Source: CAZEBW01 sp964510205 (GTDB lineage Bacteria > Chloroflexota > Anaerolineae > VGOG01). Taken from it: a stretch of DNA of 33,752 bases. Shown in pieces: positions 7,877 through 15,628 of this stretch. The first letter of the stretch is position 1. The number at the start of each line of letters is the position of its first letter. The DNA lies in contig CAZEBW010000038.1 in NCBI GenBank assembly GCA_964510205.1, forward strand, positions 1 through 33,752. Direction: 5' to 3'. Below the pieces are notes generated by a model. The model worked only from the letters and a program-made list of their open reading frames with translations, was not told where the DNA came from and made no database searches. A program made the translations under genes and the position numbers.

Positions 7877-8359
7877 TCATTCGTGGAGGGAAAGACGATC
7901 GCGACGTCGGCGGAGGGCCTCGATGCCAGCCAGGATGTTGGCCTCCGACTTGGCGCCCAATCCCGGCAGCCCCCTGATCTTGCCTTCCTGGGCTGCTCGT
8001 TCTACATCGGCCACGCTCGTCAATCCCAAGCCCTCGTAGAGCAGCTTGGCGGTCTTGGGACCTACGTTGGGGATGGCCAGCATATCCAACACCCCCGGCG
8101 GGATCTCCTCTTTCAGCCTCTCGTAGTATTCCAGGCGCCTCGTGCGCAGCAACTCATCGAGCTTCTTGGCCAGAGCCTCGCCGACGCCGGGGATCTCGCG
8201 GAGTTTGCCGTTTCGCCAGACGTCGTTGATGTCTCGTCCCAGGGTGAGGATGTTGTCCGCCGCCCGCCGGTAGGCCACGGCCTTGTAGATGACCTCGCCC
8301 TTGATTTCCAGCCGGTCAGCGATGTCGTAGAGTATATCGGCCACATGGCGATTGTCCAT
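7877..8359 (-). CDS. Stand-alone helix-hairpin-helix protein like the N-terminal part of PolX
   Basis: A 160-residue protein made of tandem helix-hairpin-helix motifs. It matches the first part of bacterial family X DNA polymerases: an 8-kDa-like domain (NRHVADILYDIADRLEIKGE, AYRRAADNI), then hairpins at IPGVGEALAKKL, IPNVGPKTAKLL and LPGLGAKSEANI. The polymerase palm with its catalytic aspartates and the C-terminal PHP nuclease domain are absent. A role in binding DNA or recruiting repair enzymes is an inference. The ATG at 8359 is preferred over 8374 because GGGAAAGGGA precedes it. The reading frame stays open up to 8623 only because of upstream non-coding sequence; a strong promoter (8411-8439) lies inside that stretch. 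The SH3b gene follows 78 bases downstream. Confidence 0.8.
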   Translation of the reverse strand: MDNRHVADILYDIADRLEIKGEVIYKAVAYRRAADNILTLGRDINDVWRNGKLREIPGVGEALAKKLDELLRTRRLEYYERLKEEIPPGVLDMLAIPNVGPKTAKLLYEGLGLTSVADVERAAQEGKIRGLPGLGAKSEANILAGIEALRRRRDRLSLHE

Positions 8360-8410
8360 CGTCCCTTTCCCCATGACACGCAGCAGGTATTCCCACGGTA
8401 AATTACCTAG

Positions 8411-8439
8411 ATTATACCAGTTTTTTCTAAACTTGACAA
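8411..8439 (-). promoter_or_regulatory. Promoter for the HhH gene
   Basis: On the minus strand TTGTCA (8439-8434) and TATAAT (8416-8411) are 17 bases apart. The start codon of the HhH protein lies about 50 bases downstream. It is divergent from the ABC exporter promoter at 8489-8517. Confidence 0.75.
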
Positions 8440-8488
8440 CACCAGGCCAGAAGCGTTTTGGACTCGGCGCGGGGGCGAATGCGATCCC

Positions 8489-8517
8489 TTGCCACGATGC
8501 GCTATTTGTGTTATACT
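8489..8517 (+). promoter_or_regulatory. Promoter for the ABC exporter
   Basis: TTGCCA (8489-8494) and TATACT (8512-8517) are separated by 17 bases, about 75 bases before the exporter start codon. Confidence 0.65.
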
Positions 8518-8594
8518 GCTGGAGGTCTTGCGGGGAGAGGAGAGTGGCGGCTCTCCGGCCGATAACGCGCGAATTCTGCACGTAAACTCTACCT

Positions 8595-10412
8595 ATGCAA
8601 AAAGATGGATGGGCAAAACTCAAGACACTGCGGGACTTGCGGCTTGGCTTCGCCTTGCGCCTGGTCTGGCGAAGCGCGCCGGGCTGGACGATAGCCAGCT
8701 TGGCGCTCCTGGTTGTGCAGGGCGCACTGCCGCTGGTGTCGCTCTATCTCACCAAGCTGGTGGTGGACGCGGTGACCGCCGCCCTGGCAGCTCCCGACCA
8801 CGGAGCCGCCTTTGGACAGGTGGCGCTGCTCATCGGCCTGGCGGGCGTGGCGGCCCTGATCGGCGCGGCGGCCCGCTCCATAGCAGGGCTGGTCAGCGAA
8901 GCCCAGGGGCAGGTGGTCACCGACCACATGAGCGATCTTCTCCACGCCAAGTCTATCGAAGTAGACCTGGCCTATTACGAGAGCGCGCAGTACTACGACA
9001 AGCTGCACCGCGCCCAACGGGAGGCGCCCTTTCGGCCCATGCGCATCCTGAATGGCTTGGTGCGGGTCGCTCAAAACGCAATCTCCCTGCTGGCCATGGT
9101 CGGGTTGCTGTTCTCGTTCCACTGGGGCATCGCCGCCGTCCTGTTCGCCGCCGCCGTTCCCGGGCTCTTCGTGCGTCTGCGGTACGCTGGCCAGACGTAT
9201 CGCTGGCAGCGCCGCAGTACCCCCGCCGAGCGGCAAGCCTGGTATTTTCATTGGATGCTCACCGGGGACCGGCACGCCAAGGAGATCCGGCAGTTTGGAT
9301 TGGGGTCTCTATTCAGGCAGCGGTTTCGCGACCTGCGCCAGCAGCTCCGTCGGGAACGGCTCCACATCGCCACCAGGCGTTCTCTGGCGGAGTGGGTGGG
9401 CCAGGTCAGTTCCACCGTGGCCGTGTTTGGCTCGTACGCCTTCATCGCCTACCGCACGGTGCAGGGCACCATCACCCTGGGCGACCTGGTCATGTACTAC
9501 CAGGCCTTTCAGCGCGGACAGGGCTTTCTGCGCGAGATGCTGGGCGGCCTGGCCGGCCTCTACGAGGACAACCTGTTTCTGTCCGATCTCCAGGAGTTCC
9601 TGGAGCTGAAGCCAAAGGTCGTCGAACCGCCGCATCCCAGGCCCGTTCCCCAACCGATGCAAGCTGGCATCGCCTTCGACCACGTCAGCTTTCGGTACCC
9701 TACGGGCGCCAGCGAGGTGCTGGAGGACGTCAGCCTGACGCTTCGGCCGGGGGAGGTGGTGGCCCTGGTGGGTGAGAACGGCTCGGGTAAGACGACGTTG
9801 ATCAAGCTGCTGTGCCGGCTGTACGACCCCACCAGCGGGATCATCACCCTGGACGGCACGGACCTGCGCCAGTTTGAGACCACCGCGCTGCGGCGCGAGA
9901 TCAGCGTCATCTTCCAAGACTACGCCCGGTACCATCTGACGGCGCGGGAGAACATCTGGTTCGGGAACACCGCCCTGCCGCCCGATGAGGAGCGGATCGC
10001 GGCGGCGGCCCGCCAGGCCGGCGCGGATGAGGTCATCACCGGACTGCCCCAGGGCTACGAGACCGTTTTGGGCAAGTGGTTTGAGAATGGGGAGGAACTG
10101 AGCATCGGCGAGTGGCAGAAAGTGGCCCTGGCGCGAGCGTTTCTGCGCGATGCCCAGATCATCGTGCTCGACGAGCCGACCAGCTCCCTGGACGCCGAGG
10201 CCGAGTACGAGGTTTTCGAGAAGTTCCGCCAACTGGCCACGGGCCGCACCGCCATCCTCATCAGCCACCGCTTCTCCACCGTGCGCATGGCCGACCGCAT
10301 CTACGTGCTGGAGGGTGGACGAATCATCGAAAGCGGCAGCCACGAGGAACTGGTTCGCCTGGGCGGAACGTATGCGCGCCTGTTCGAGACGCAAGCTCAG
10401 TACTATCGGTGA
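8595..10412 (+). CDS. ABC exporter with fused membrane and ATPase domains
   Basis: A 605-residue half-transporter that should act as a dimer in the inner membrane. Residues 1-330 hold the membrane domain, with hydrophobic helices at about 30-60, 75-100, 160-195 and 270-300. The ATPase domain is at 355-605: Walker A GENGSGKTT (394-402), Q-loop Gln441, signature LSIGEWQ (502-508), Walker B IIVLDEP (522-528) and switch His558. The signature is LSIGE rather than LSGGQ, a variant seen in a branch of bacterial peptide and lipid exporters; the catalytic residues are otherwise complete. It is a single-gene transcription unit with its own promoter and a terminator hairpin. There is no good Shine-Dalgarno before the ATG. 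The substrate is unknown. Confidence 0.93.
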   Translation: MQKDGWAKLKTLRDLRLGFALRLVWRSAPGWTIASLALLVVQGALPLVSLYLTKLVVDAVTAALAAPDHGAAFGQVALLIGLAGVAALIGAAARSIAGLVSEAQGQVVTDHMSDLLHAKSIEVDLAYYESAQYYDKLHRAQREAPFRPMRILNGLVRVAQNAISLLAMVGLLFSFHWGIAAVLFAAAVPGLFVRLRYAGQTYRWQRRSTPAERQAWYFHWMLTGDRHAKEIRQFGLGSLFRQRFRDLRQQLRRERLHIATRRSLAEWVGQVSSTVAVFGSYAFIAYRTVQGTITLGDLVMYYQAFQRGQGFLREMLGGLAGLYEDNLFLSDLQEFLELKPKVVEPPHPRPVPQPMQAGIAFDHVSFRYPTGASEVLEDVSLTLRPGEVVALVGENGSGKTTLIKLLCRLYDPTSGIITLDGTDLRQFETTALRREISVIFQDYARYHLTARENIWFGNTALPPDEERIAAAARQAGADEVITGLPQGYETVLGKWFENGEELSIGEWQKVALARAFLRDAQIIVLDEPTSSLDAEAEYEVFEKFRQLATGRTAILISHRFSTVRMADRIYVLEGGRIIESGSHEELVRLGGTYARLFETQAQYYR

Positions 10413-10432
10413 CCCAAAGGTCATGAGACTGC

Positions 10433-10460
10433 AAAGCCTGGTCCGAAGACCAGGCTTTTT
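10433..10460 (+). terminator. Terminator between convergent genes
   Basis: An 11-bp perfect stem (10433-10443 with 10448-10458), loop CGAA, then a short T run. It lies 21 bases after the ABC exporter stop codon and 22 bases from the stop codon of the oppositely oriented secreted hydrolase, so it may serve both. Confidence 0.85.
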
Positions 10461-10481
10461 GCTTTAGGCAGCGGAATTCAC

Positions 10482-13400
10482 CTACTTCATCACGAGCGAT
10501 AGGAACACGCGGTGGGCAGTGGGCGGATATTCCACCAGCACCTGGTCGAGGTCGGCGTCCCAGTTGTCCTCCCTCACCCGATCGGCCATCTCGGCCACCG
10601 AGGCCAACCACACGTCCTGGCGGACGCGCCCCGGCCCGGCGGGAAAGCCCCACGCCCGGATGTCGCGCCAATCGGCAGGCTCGGAGTTGGCGGCGTTGTC
10701 TGGGAAGCCGCTGCCGAGGCCCGGATTGATGGCTTGGACGTAAGCGTCGGCGTAGGCCAGGTCGGGGTTCATGCGCACCCACGATAGTCCCGCTGCATCG
10801 GTGAAGCCATCCCACGCCTGGTGGATGTGCGGCTTGGTCTCCGCCGCCTGCACGTGGTCGTCCTGAGCGAACACCAACATCACTTTGAGGTCTGGCGCCT
10901 GGGTGGCGAAGGCCGGGTAGTTGTGCACGGTGATGCGGAAGGGCCAGGCGGCCTGAGCCTCGGCAGGCGTGGCCAGGTCCTGCGGCCAGTTCTGCAGCGT
11001 CAGCGCGCCGTTGTCCAACAACGCCTGGGTGATGGCGCGGGAGTAATACCGCTTGCCCCACATCGTCGGCCCCTTCACGTCGAGGATGTATTCGGGATGG
11101 CCGTTGCCCGCCGCGAAGTAGGGCCGGCCCGGCGACTGCGGATCCGGCTGGTACCAACCGACGGTTGAGTAATCCACGGTGACGGTGGTCGGGTGGTAGT
11201 CGTCCTCGTCGTAAAAGGGATTGTACACGGGATGGCGCTGTTCGTCAAAATGCCCCAACTCCAGGGGATACATCTCGTCGCGGGTCGGGTTCTCCCGCCC
11301 GACCAGGTACTTGACCGTGGGCAGCTCCGACCCGTGATGCGCCAGCACGTTGGTGGCCACCACGCCGGCGTGGGATGAGGCAAACAGCCCCACGTTGTCG
11401 GTGAGGGGCGTGACGTCCACCAGCTCGTCAATGGTGTATCCGTCCACGTTGGGGATCAGGCCCGAGGCGAAGCGGATCACGTCGCGCAGCACCTCCAGCG
11501 AACGAGGCCCGCCGTAGTCGTACACCCCTTCGCTGCGAGCGCCGGACGCGGCGTCCACCCGCTCCGGCCAGAGGTAGGAGACGGTGAGGGCGCCGATCTC
11601 TGTCGTCTGGTTGACTCGGTGGAAGTCGTTGCCAGGCACGAACCAGGTGGAGGCCTCGACGACCACCGGCGCCCCTTCCGGGTAACGCGGTTGCTCGGGC
11701 ACCTCGATTCGCACGGCGATACGCCCCCCCTCTGTCCCCCCCAACGTTGGGGGGGATGAAGGGGGGGAGTCCACGTAAGTGATCAACTCCGCCCCTGCTG
11801 GTGTAGGCGTGAACACCCCCTGCGCCCGGTCGGCCATCTGCCACACGGCGGCCAGTTGGTAGGTGGCTTTGGGGATGTCCTCGGGGACGCAGTACGATTC
11901 CACGCGCCCCCAGTCTCCCGGCGGCGTGTTGGGGACGCGGTTGGGCAGGTCGTCGCGGCCCGCCAGGCTGGGATCGGCCTCGATCAGGTAGGCGGGGCTG
12001 GGGTTGATCTGCACCCAGGGAGAGCCCTCACTCCCTCCCCCCCAGCCCCCCTCCCCCTCTCCCGACGTCGGGAGAGGGGGAGGGGGGAGAGCAGACAGCC
12101 ACCCTTCAAACGCTTGCTGGATGTGGGGCTTGGTAGGGGCGGACTGGACGTGGTCGCGCACGCCGCACAGCACCATGGCTTCCAGGCCTGGGACGTTGGC
12201 CACAGCGTCATCGTAGAGCCGCACCGCTTCGCGGATGTCCCAGTAGGCGTCGGCCTCCGAGGGCGTGGCCACGCCATGCGGCCAGGGGTGGGGCATGATC
12301 TGGTTGTCGGCCAGGGCGTGGGTCACGGCGCGGGAGTAAACCTCTTTCAGCCCACCCTTCATCCCCCCCAAGGTTGGGGGGGACAGAGGGGGGGCTGGGT
12401 AGGTATCGAGAGGGAAATCCTCGCTCAGGTCCAGAACGCCGTCCAGGTTGAGATCGGGGGTCTGGAGGTGATTGCCCGGATCCTCGATGGTGGTGTATTC
12501 CCCATCGCCGTTGCCGTCGTGGAAGACTTTGCGCAGGGGGCCGTCGGGGTCGTAGGTCAGGTCGCTGTAATCCACGGCCAACACTTTCGGCCCATAGCCT
12601 TGGTATCGGGGATTGAAGAAGTCGCCCTGGCCGGGGTGCGGAGGCTGCAGCCACACGCGGCCCAGATCGCGGGTAGCGATCTGGCTGGACACGGGCGTCT
12701 CCCACTGGATGATGTAGCGCAGATGCCCCGTCAATTCATCGCCGAACAGCGCGGCCACCGCGACGATGATGTTGCCGCCGTTGGAGACCCCCTCCAGGCC
12801 GATGTTGTCGTGCAGCACGGGCACCGGCACGACGTCGTCAATGGTGCGCCCCTGGCTGTCGGTCAGCTCGCCGGCGGCGTAGAGGATGACGTCCCGCAGG
12901 GCGGCGATGCAGTTGGGGCCGCGATAGTCGTAGACGCCGTCGCTGCTGCGTCCAGACCACGGATCCTCCCCGCCAGGATAGACAAAAGTGACCAGAATGA
13001 TGTCCTCCACGCTGGCGGGCAGGTCGTGGTTGATGCCCTTCACCTCGAAGCCCCCCGCCCCCCAGATGAGCACGGGCGCGCCTTCGGGGTAGCGGGCGTG
13101 GCCGTGCGTCGGCGTGTGAACGCGCACCGCCAAGGTGCCCGTCGGGCTGCCGGTGCTGTCGGAGGGCAGGTCTATGTCTATTGGGATGAGGGACGAGGGG
13201 CTAGGGACAAGGGACAAGGGCCTGGGGGGCAGGGACGAGGGGCTGGGGGGGAAAGTGGCCGCCAGGAAATCCGCTACGGCGTCCAGGGCCGCCTGTGCCT
13301 TTGGGCTTTGCACCCCGACGATAAACCCGTGCTGCGCTCCCTCGACGGGCAGATAAGTGACCTCGGCTCCGACGCCGTCGAGGGCTGCGTACAGCCGCGC

Positions 13401-15470
13401 CGAGTTCTCGCAGCTCACGGCGTGGTCGTCGGTGCCGTGGATGAGGAGGGTGGGCGGCGCGTCCGCCGTCGCGTAGGTCATCGGCGAGGCGGCAGCGCAG
13501 AGCTGCGGCGCATCCTGACAGGCCTGGCCGCCGAGGAAGACGGCTACGATGTCCTCGGCCCCTTCCGACTCCTGGGCGTGGAAAGCCAGGTCCACCGGCC
13601 CGAAGCAGGAGATGACGGCCTGCACGCTAACGTCAGCCGCCGGGTCGCCGCAGGAAGGCTGCCAGGTTGCTGCGGGCGAGGCGGGGGCAGCAGCCAATGC
13701 GGCCAGCGCGGCTAGATGCCCCCCGGCCGAGGTGCCCATCAAAGCGAGGCGATCAGGGTCCACATCGTGTTCGGCCGCGTGCTCCCGCACCCAGGCAACG
13801 GCGCACTGCACGTCGGCCACCGCCGTCGGGAAGGGGAACTGCGGAGCCAGGCGGTAGTTGACGGCGAACGCGGCGTAGCCGTGCCCCGCCATCCACTTCC
13901 CCAGCCGCGAATGGCTCTCTTTGTCCCCCGTCTGCCAGTAGCCGCCGTGGATGAGGATGACGGCGGGATGGGGGCCGGGCGTGGCCGGCAGATAGGCGTC
14001 CAATGCCAGCGACTCGCCTTCGACGACGGCGAACGTTACGTCGGTGGTCACCGTCGGCTCGCCGAACCAATCCTTCATCAACAGGGGAAGGTACACGCGA
14101 CGCGGCGTCGGCTGCGGGGGAGGATACTCGACCAGCACCTCGTCGAGGTCGGCGTCCCAGTTGTTGGCCCGCACGCGGTCGGCCATCTCGGCCACGGCGG
14201 CCAAGGGAACTAGCGTGTTGCCCGGCTGCCCGTCGGCGTGGCCCCACGCTTCGATCTCCAGCCAGTCATTGGGTTCGGCATTGGCCGGGTGTTCGGGCGA
14301 GACTTGACCTAGCCCGGAGTCGAGCGCCTCGACGTAGGCCTGGTCGGGGTTGAGGCGCGTCCACAGCCCGGCAGCGTGGTGAAAGCCGTCGTAGGCCTGG
14401 TGGATGTGGGGCTTGTCGCGTGCGGGCTGGACGTGGTCGTGCCGAGCGAAGACCAGCATCACTTTCAGATCGGGCGTTTTCGTGGCCAGGTGAGGATAGC
14501 GGTGAACGCTGGAGCGGAATGACCAAATAGCCTCGACCTCTTCGGGCGTGGCGAGGTCGGATGGCCAGTCGGCCTCGTCAATAGCGCCATTGTCCCGCAG
14601 CGCCCTGGTCAGCGGGATAGAGTAGTTGCGCTTGTCGAACATCACCGATCCGCGATGGCCCAGCACGTAATCGGCCTCGTCCCGCTGCCCGTTGCTGTTC
14701 AAGTCGAAGTAAGGACGTCCCACGTAAGGGATGTGTTCATCTTCATAGTCCGGATCCCAGCGCACGCTGCTGTAATCAATCACCAGTCGAGTAGGCGTGT
14801 AGCCCTGGGGATAGATGTATAGCGGATTGAACACCGGCTGGCCTGTTTCGGCCCAATGGCCCATCTCCACCGCCGATAGGACGTCGAGGGTAGGATTCTC
14901 GCGTCCGACGAAATAGCCGACTGAAAGCTGGTCGCCGTGCAAGGCCAGCACGTTGACAGCGGCGATACCGGGGTGAGAGAAGGCATACAAGCCCACGGTG
15001 TCATTCAGCGGGGTGATGGCAATCAGATCTTCGAGGTAGAGTCCGTCGCGGTTGGGAATCTGTCCGGCGGCGAAGCGAATCACGTCGCGCAGGGCGCGGA
15101 TGGACTCCTCGCCGCCGTAGTCGAACGTCCCGCCGCTCTTCGCGCCGCAAGGATCCTCCTTGCCGGGCCAGAGGTAGGCGATGTGGATCAGGCCCAGCTC
15201 GGTGACGTCCGCGCTGGTGTAGAAGCCGTGCGGATCGACCCAGAAAGTCGAGGCTTCGACCACGACTCCCGCGCCTTCCGGGTAGCGAGGCGTCTCAGGA
15301 ACCCGCACTTGGACGGCGATCTCGCCGATGCCGGGTGAGTTCACGTAGGTGATCAGCTCGCTGGGGTAGGAGGGCCGGGCCGCGGCCACGCCGACGGTCG
15401 GGATCACCAGAGGCGCAGTCAAGCAGAGGGCCACGATGGTGCGAAGCATTGCGTTCTTCCAGGCAAACAT
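10482..15470 (-). CDS. Giant secreted protein: three related hydrolase-like modules plus one alpha/beta hydrolase
   Basis: 1662 residues with a signal peptide (residues 1-31). Module A (about 38-466), B (765-1225) and C (1228-1662) are copies of one unit. Each has RYPEGA-P/G-V, DY-x-GP/E-x2-LRDVI, a nucleophile-elbow-like Ser (165, 896 in GVSNGG, 1366) and D-H-V-Q-x5-KPHI-x-QA. Between A and B lies a canonical alpha/beta hydrolase (472-740): oxyanion HGG 508-510, nucleophile Ser581 in GTSAGG, acid Asp681/682, His714, similar to acetyl-esterase/lipase-type enzymes. Modules A and B carry Ca-binding-like loops (256-267, 1006-1017). Residues 459-466 (VYLPLLMK) repeat the protein's own C-terminus (VFLSLVMK), as if two secreted proteins had fused. 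Three to four repeat-encoded segments interrupt B, C and the linker. Good Shine-Dalgarno (GAGGAG). The substrate is unknown. Confidence 0.85.
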   Translation of the reverse strand: MFAWKNAMLRTIVALCLTAPLVIPTVGVAAARPSYPSELITYVNSPGIGEIAVQVRVPETPRYPEGAGVVVEASTFWVDPHGFYTSADVTELGLIHIAYLWPGKEDPCGAKSGGTFDYGGEESIRALRDVIRFAAGQIPNRDGLYLEDLIAITPLNDTVGLYAFSHPGIAAVNVLALHGDQLSVGYFVGRENPTLDVLSAVEMGHWAETGQPVFNPLYIYPQGYTPTRLVIDYSSVRWDPDYEDEHIPYVGRPYFDLNSNGQRDEADYVLGHRGSVMFDKRNYSIPLTRALRDNGAIDEADWPSDLATPEEVEAIWSFRSSVHRYPHLATKTPDLKVMLVFARHDHVQPARDKPHIHQAYDGFHHAAGLWTRLNPDQAYVEALDSGLGQVSPEHPANAEPNDWLEIEAWGHADGQPGNTLVPLAAVAEMADRVRANNWDADLDEVLVEYPPPQPTPRRVYLPLLMKDWFGEPTVTTDVTFAVVEGESLALDAYLPATPGPHPAVILIHGGYWQTGDKESHSRLGKWMAGHGYAAFAVNYRLAPQFPFPTAVADVQCAVAWVREHAAEHDVDPDRLALMGTSAGGHLAALAALAAAPASPAATWQPSCGDPAADVSVQAVISCFGPVDLAFHAQESEGAEDIVAVFLGGQACQDAPQLCAAASPMTYATADAPPTLLIHGTDDHAVSCENSARLYAALDGVGAEVTYLPVEGAQHGFIVGVQSPKAQAALDAVADFLAATFPPSPSSLPPRPLSLVPSPSSLIPIDIDLPSDSTGSPTGTLAVRVHTPTHGHARYPEGAPVLIWGAGGFEVKGINHDLPASVEDIILVTFVYPGGEDPWSGRSSDGVYDYRGPNCIAALRDVILYAAGELTDSQGRTIDDVVPVPVLHDNIGLEGVSNGGNIIVAVAALFGDELTGHLRYIIQWETPVSSQIATRDLGRVWLQPPHPGQGDFFNPRYQGYGPKVLAVDYSDLTYDPDGPLRKVFHDGNGDGEYTTIEDPGNHLQTPDLNLDGVLDLSEDFPLDTYPAPPLSPPTLGGMKGGLKEVYSRAVTHALADNQIMPHPWPHGVATPSEADAYWDIREAVRLYDDAVANVPGLEAMVLCGVRDHVQSAPTKPHIQQAFEGWLSALPPPPLPTSGEGEGGWGGGSEGSPWVQINPSPAYLIEADPSLAGRDDLPNRVPNTPPGDWGRVESYCVPEDIPKATYQLAAVWQMADRAQGVFTPTPAGAELITYVDSPPSSPPTLGGTEGGRIAVRIEVPEQPRYPEGAPVVVEASTWFVPGNDFHRVNQTTEIGALTVSYLWPERVDAASGARSEGVYDYGGPRSLEVLRDVIRFASGLIPNVDGYTIDELVDVTPLTDNVGLFASSHAGVVATNVLAHHGSELPTVKYLVGRENPTRDEMYPLELGHFDEQRHPVYNPFYDEDDYHPTTVTVDYSTVGWYQPDPQSPGRPYFAAGNGHPEYILDVKGPTMWGKRYYSRAITQALLDNGALTLQNWPQDLATPAEAQAAWPFRITVHNYPAFATQAPDLKVMLVFAQDDHVQAAETKPHIHQAWDGFTDAAGLSWVRMNPDLAYADAYVQAINPGLGSGFPDNAANSEPADWRDIRAWGFPAGPGRVRQDVWLASVAEMADRVREDNWDADLDQVLVEYPPTAHRVFLSLVMK
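11724..11767. repeat. In-frame palindromic element, type 2, copy 1
   Basis: Seven Cs, AACGTT, seven Gs, flanked by imperfectly paired C/G-rich arms. It is read in frame in the large hydrolase as SPPTLGGTEGG (residues about 1239-1249). Module A has no such insert at the same place: NSPGIGEIAV in A against DSPPSS...GGRIAV in C. Confidence 0.8.
12024..12087. repeat. In-frame palindromic element, type 1, copy 1
   Basis: A 42-base perfect palindrome (12046-12087) centred on GACGTC, preceded by a C-rich arm. It is read in frame in the large hydrolase as PPPPLPTSGEGEGGWGGG. Modules A and C lack it. An almost identical 64-base copy lies at 21324-21387 in a different gene. Confidence 0.85.
12351..12398. 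repeat. In-frame palindromic element, type 2, copy 2 (opposite orientation)
   Basis: Seven Cs, AAGGTT, seven Gs with flanking arms that match the reverse complement of the copy at 11724-11767. Read in frame in module B as PPLSPPTLGGMKGG (residues 1027-1040). Confidence 0.8.
13185..13250. repeat. In-frame GGGACAAGGGA-type word repeat
   Basis: Words of the form AGGGACGAGG, CTAGGGACAAGGG and CCTGGGG. They are translated on the minus strand into a Pro/Ser/Leu linker (about residues 741-761) between the alpha/beta hydrolase and module B. The string GGGGCTAGGGACAAGGGA is shared exactly with the intergenic repeat at about 25802. Confidence 0.75.
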
Positions 15471-15502
15471 AGGATTCTCCTCACTTGATTAACTTTAGTT
15501 CC

Positions 15503-15508
15503 ATTATA
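15503..15508 (-). promoter_or_regulatory. Possible -10 box for the giant secreted protein
   Basis: TATAAT on the minus strand, 33 bases before the start codon. No good -35 hexamer is seen at the expected distance. A terminator at 15564-15596 separates it from the upstream gene, so a promoter is expected here. Confidence 0.4.
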
Positions 15509-15563
15509 CACCTCCCATTTTAAGCCCTTATTCGCATTTTGTAAAATGGCTGTAAAAACGAGT

Positions 15564-15596
15564 AGACCCTTGGGGTTTCCCAAACCCCAAGGGTCT
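15564..15596 (-). terminator. Terminator of the beta-propeller/CxxCH gene
   Basis: A perfect 15-bp stem (15564-15578 with 15582-15596) and 3-base loop, 32 bases after the stop codon of the upstream minus-strand gene. A T-run follows shortly on the minus strand. Confidence 0.75.
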
Positions 15597-15628
15597 TGTT
15601 TATCGCTAACTCGAACGTAGGACACGCC

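Noticed and set aside
8374..8623. N-terminal extension of the HhH protein to 8623
   Set aside because: The extension covers the HhH promoter and the exporter promoter, and its sequence does not resemble the family.
12024..13250. Repeats considered as a CRISPR array or frameshifts
   Set aside because: Units are palindromes of different types at irregular distances, not direct repeats with unique spacers, and all keep the reading frame.
11856..13715. Long open frame (619 codons) on the plus strand
   Set aside because: It lies wholly antisense to the giant secreted hydrolase, has no recognisable motif, and its composition follows from GC-rich codon positions of the real gene.
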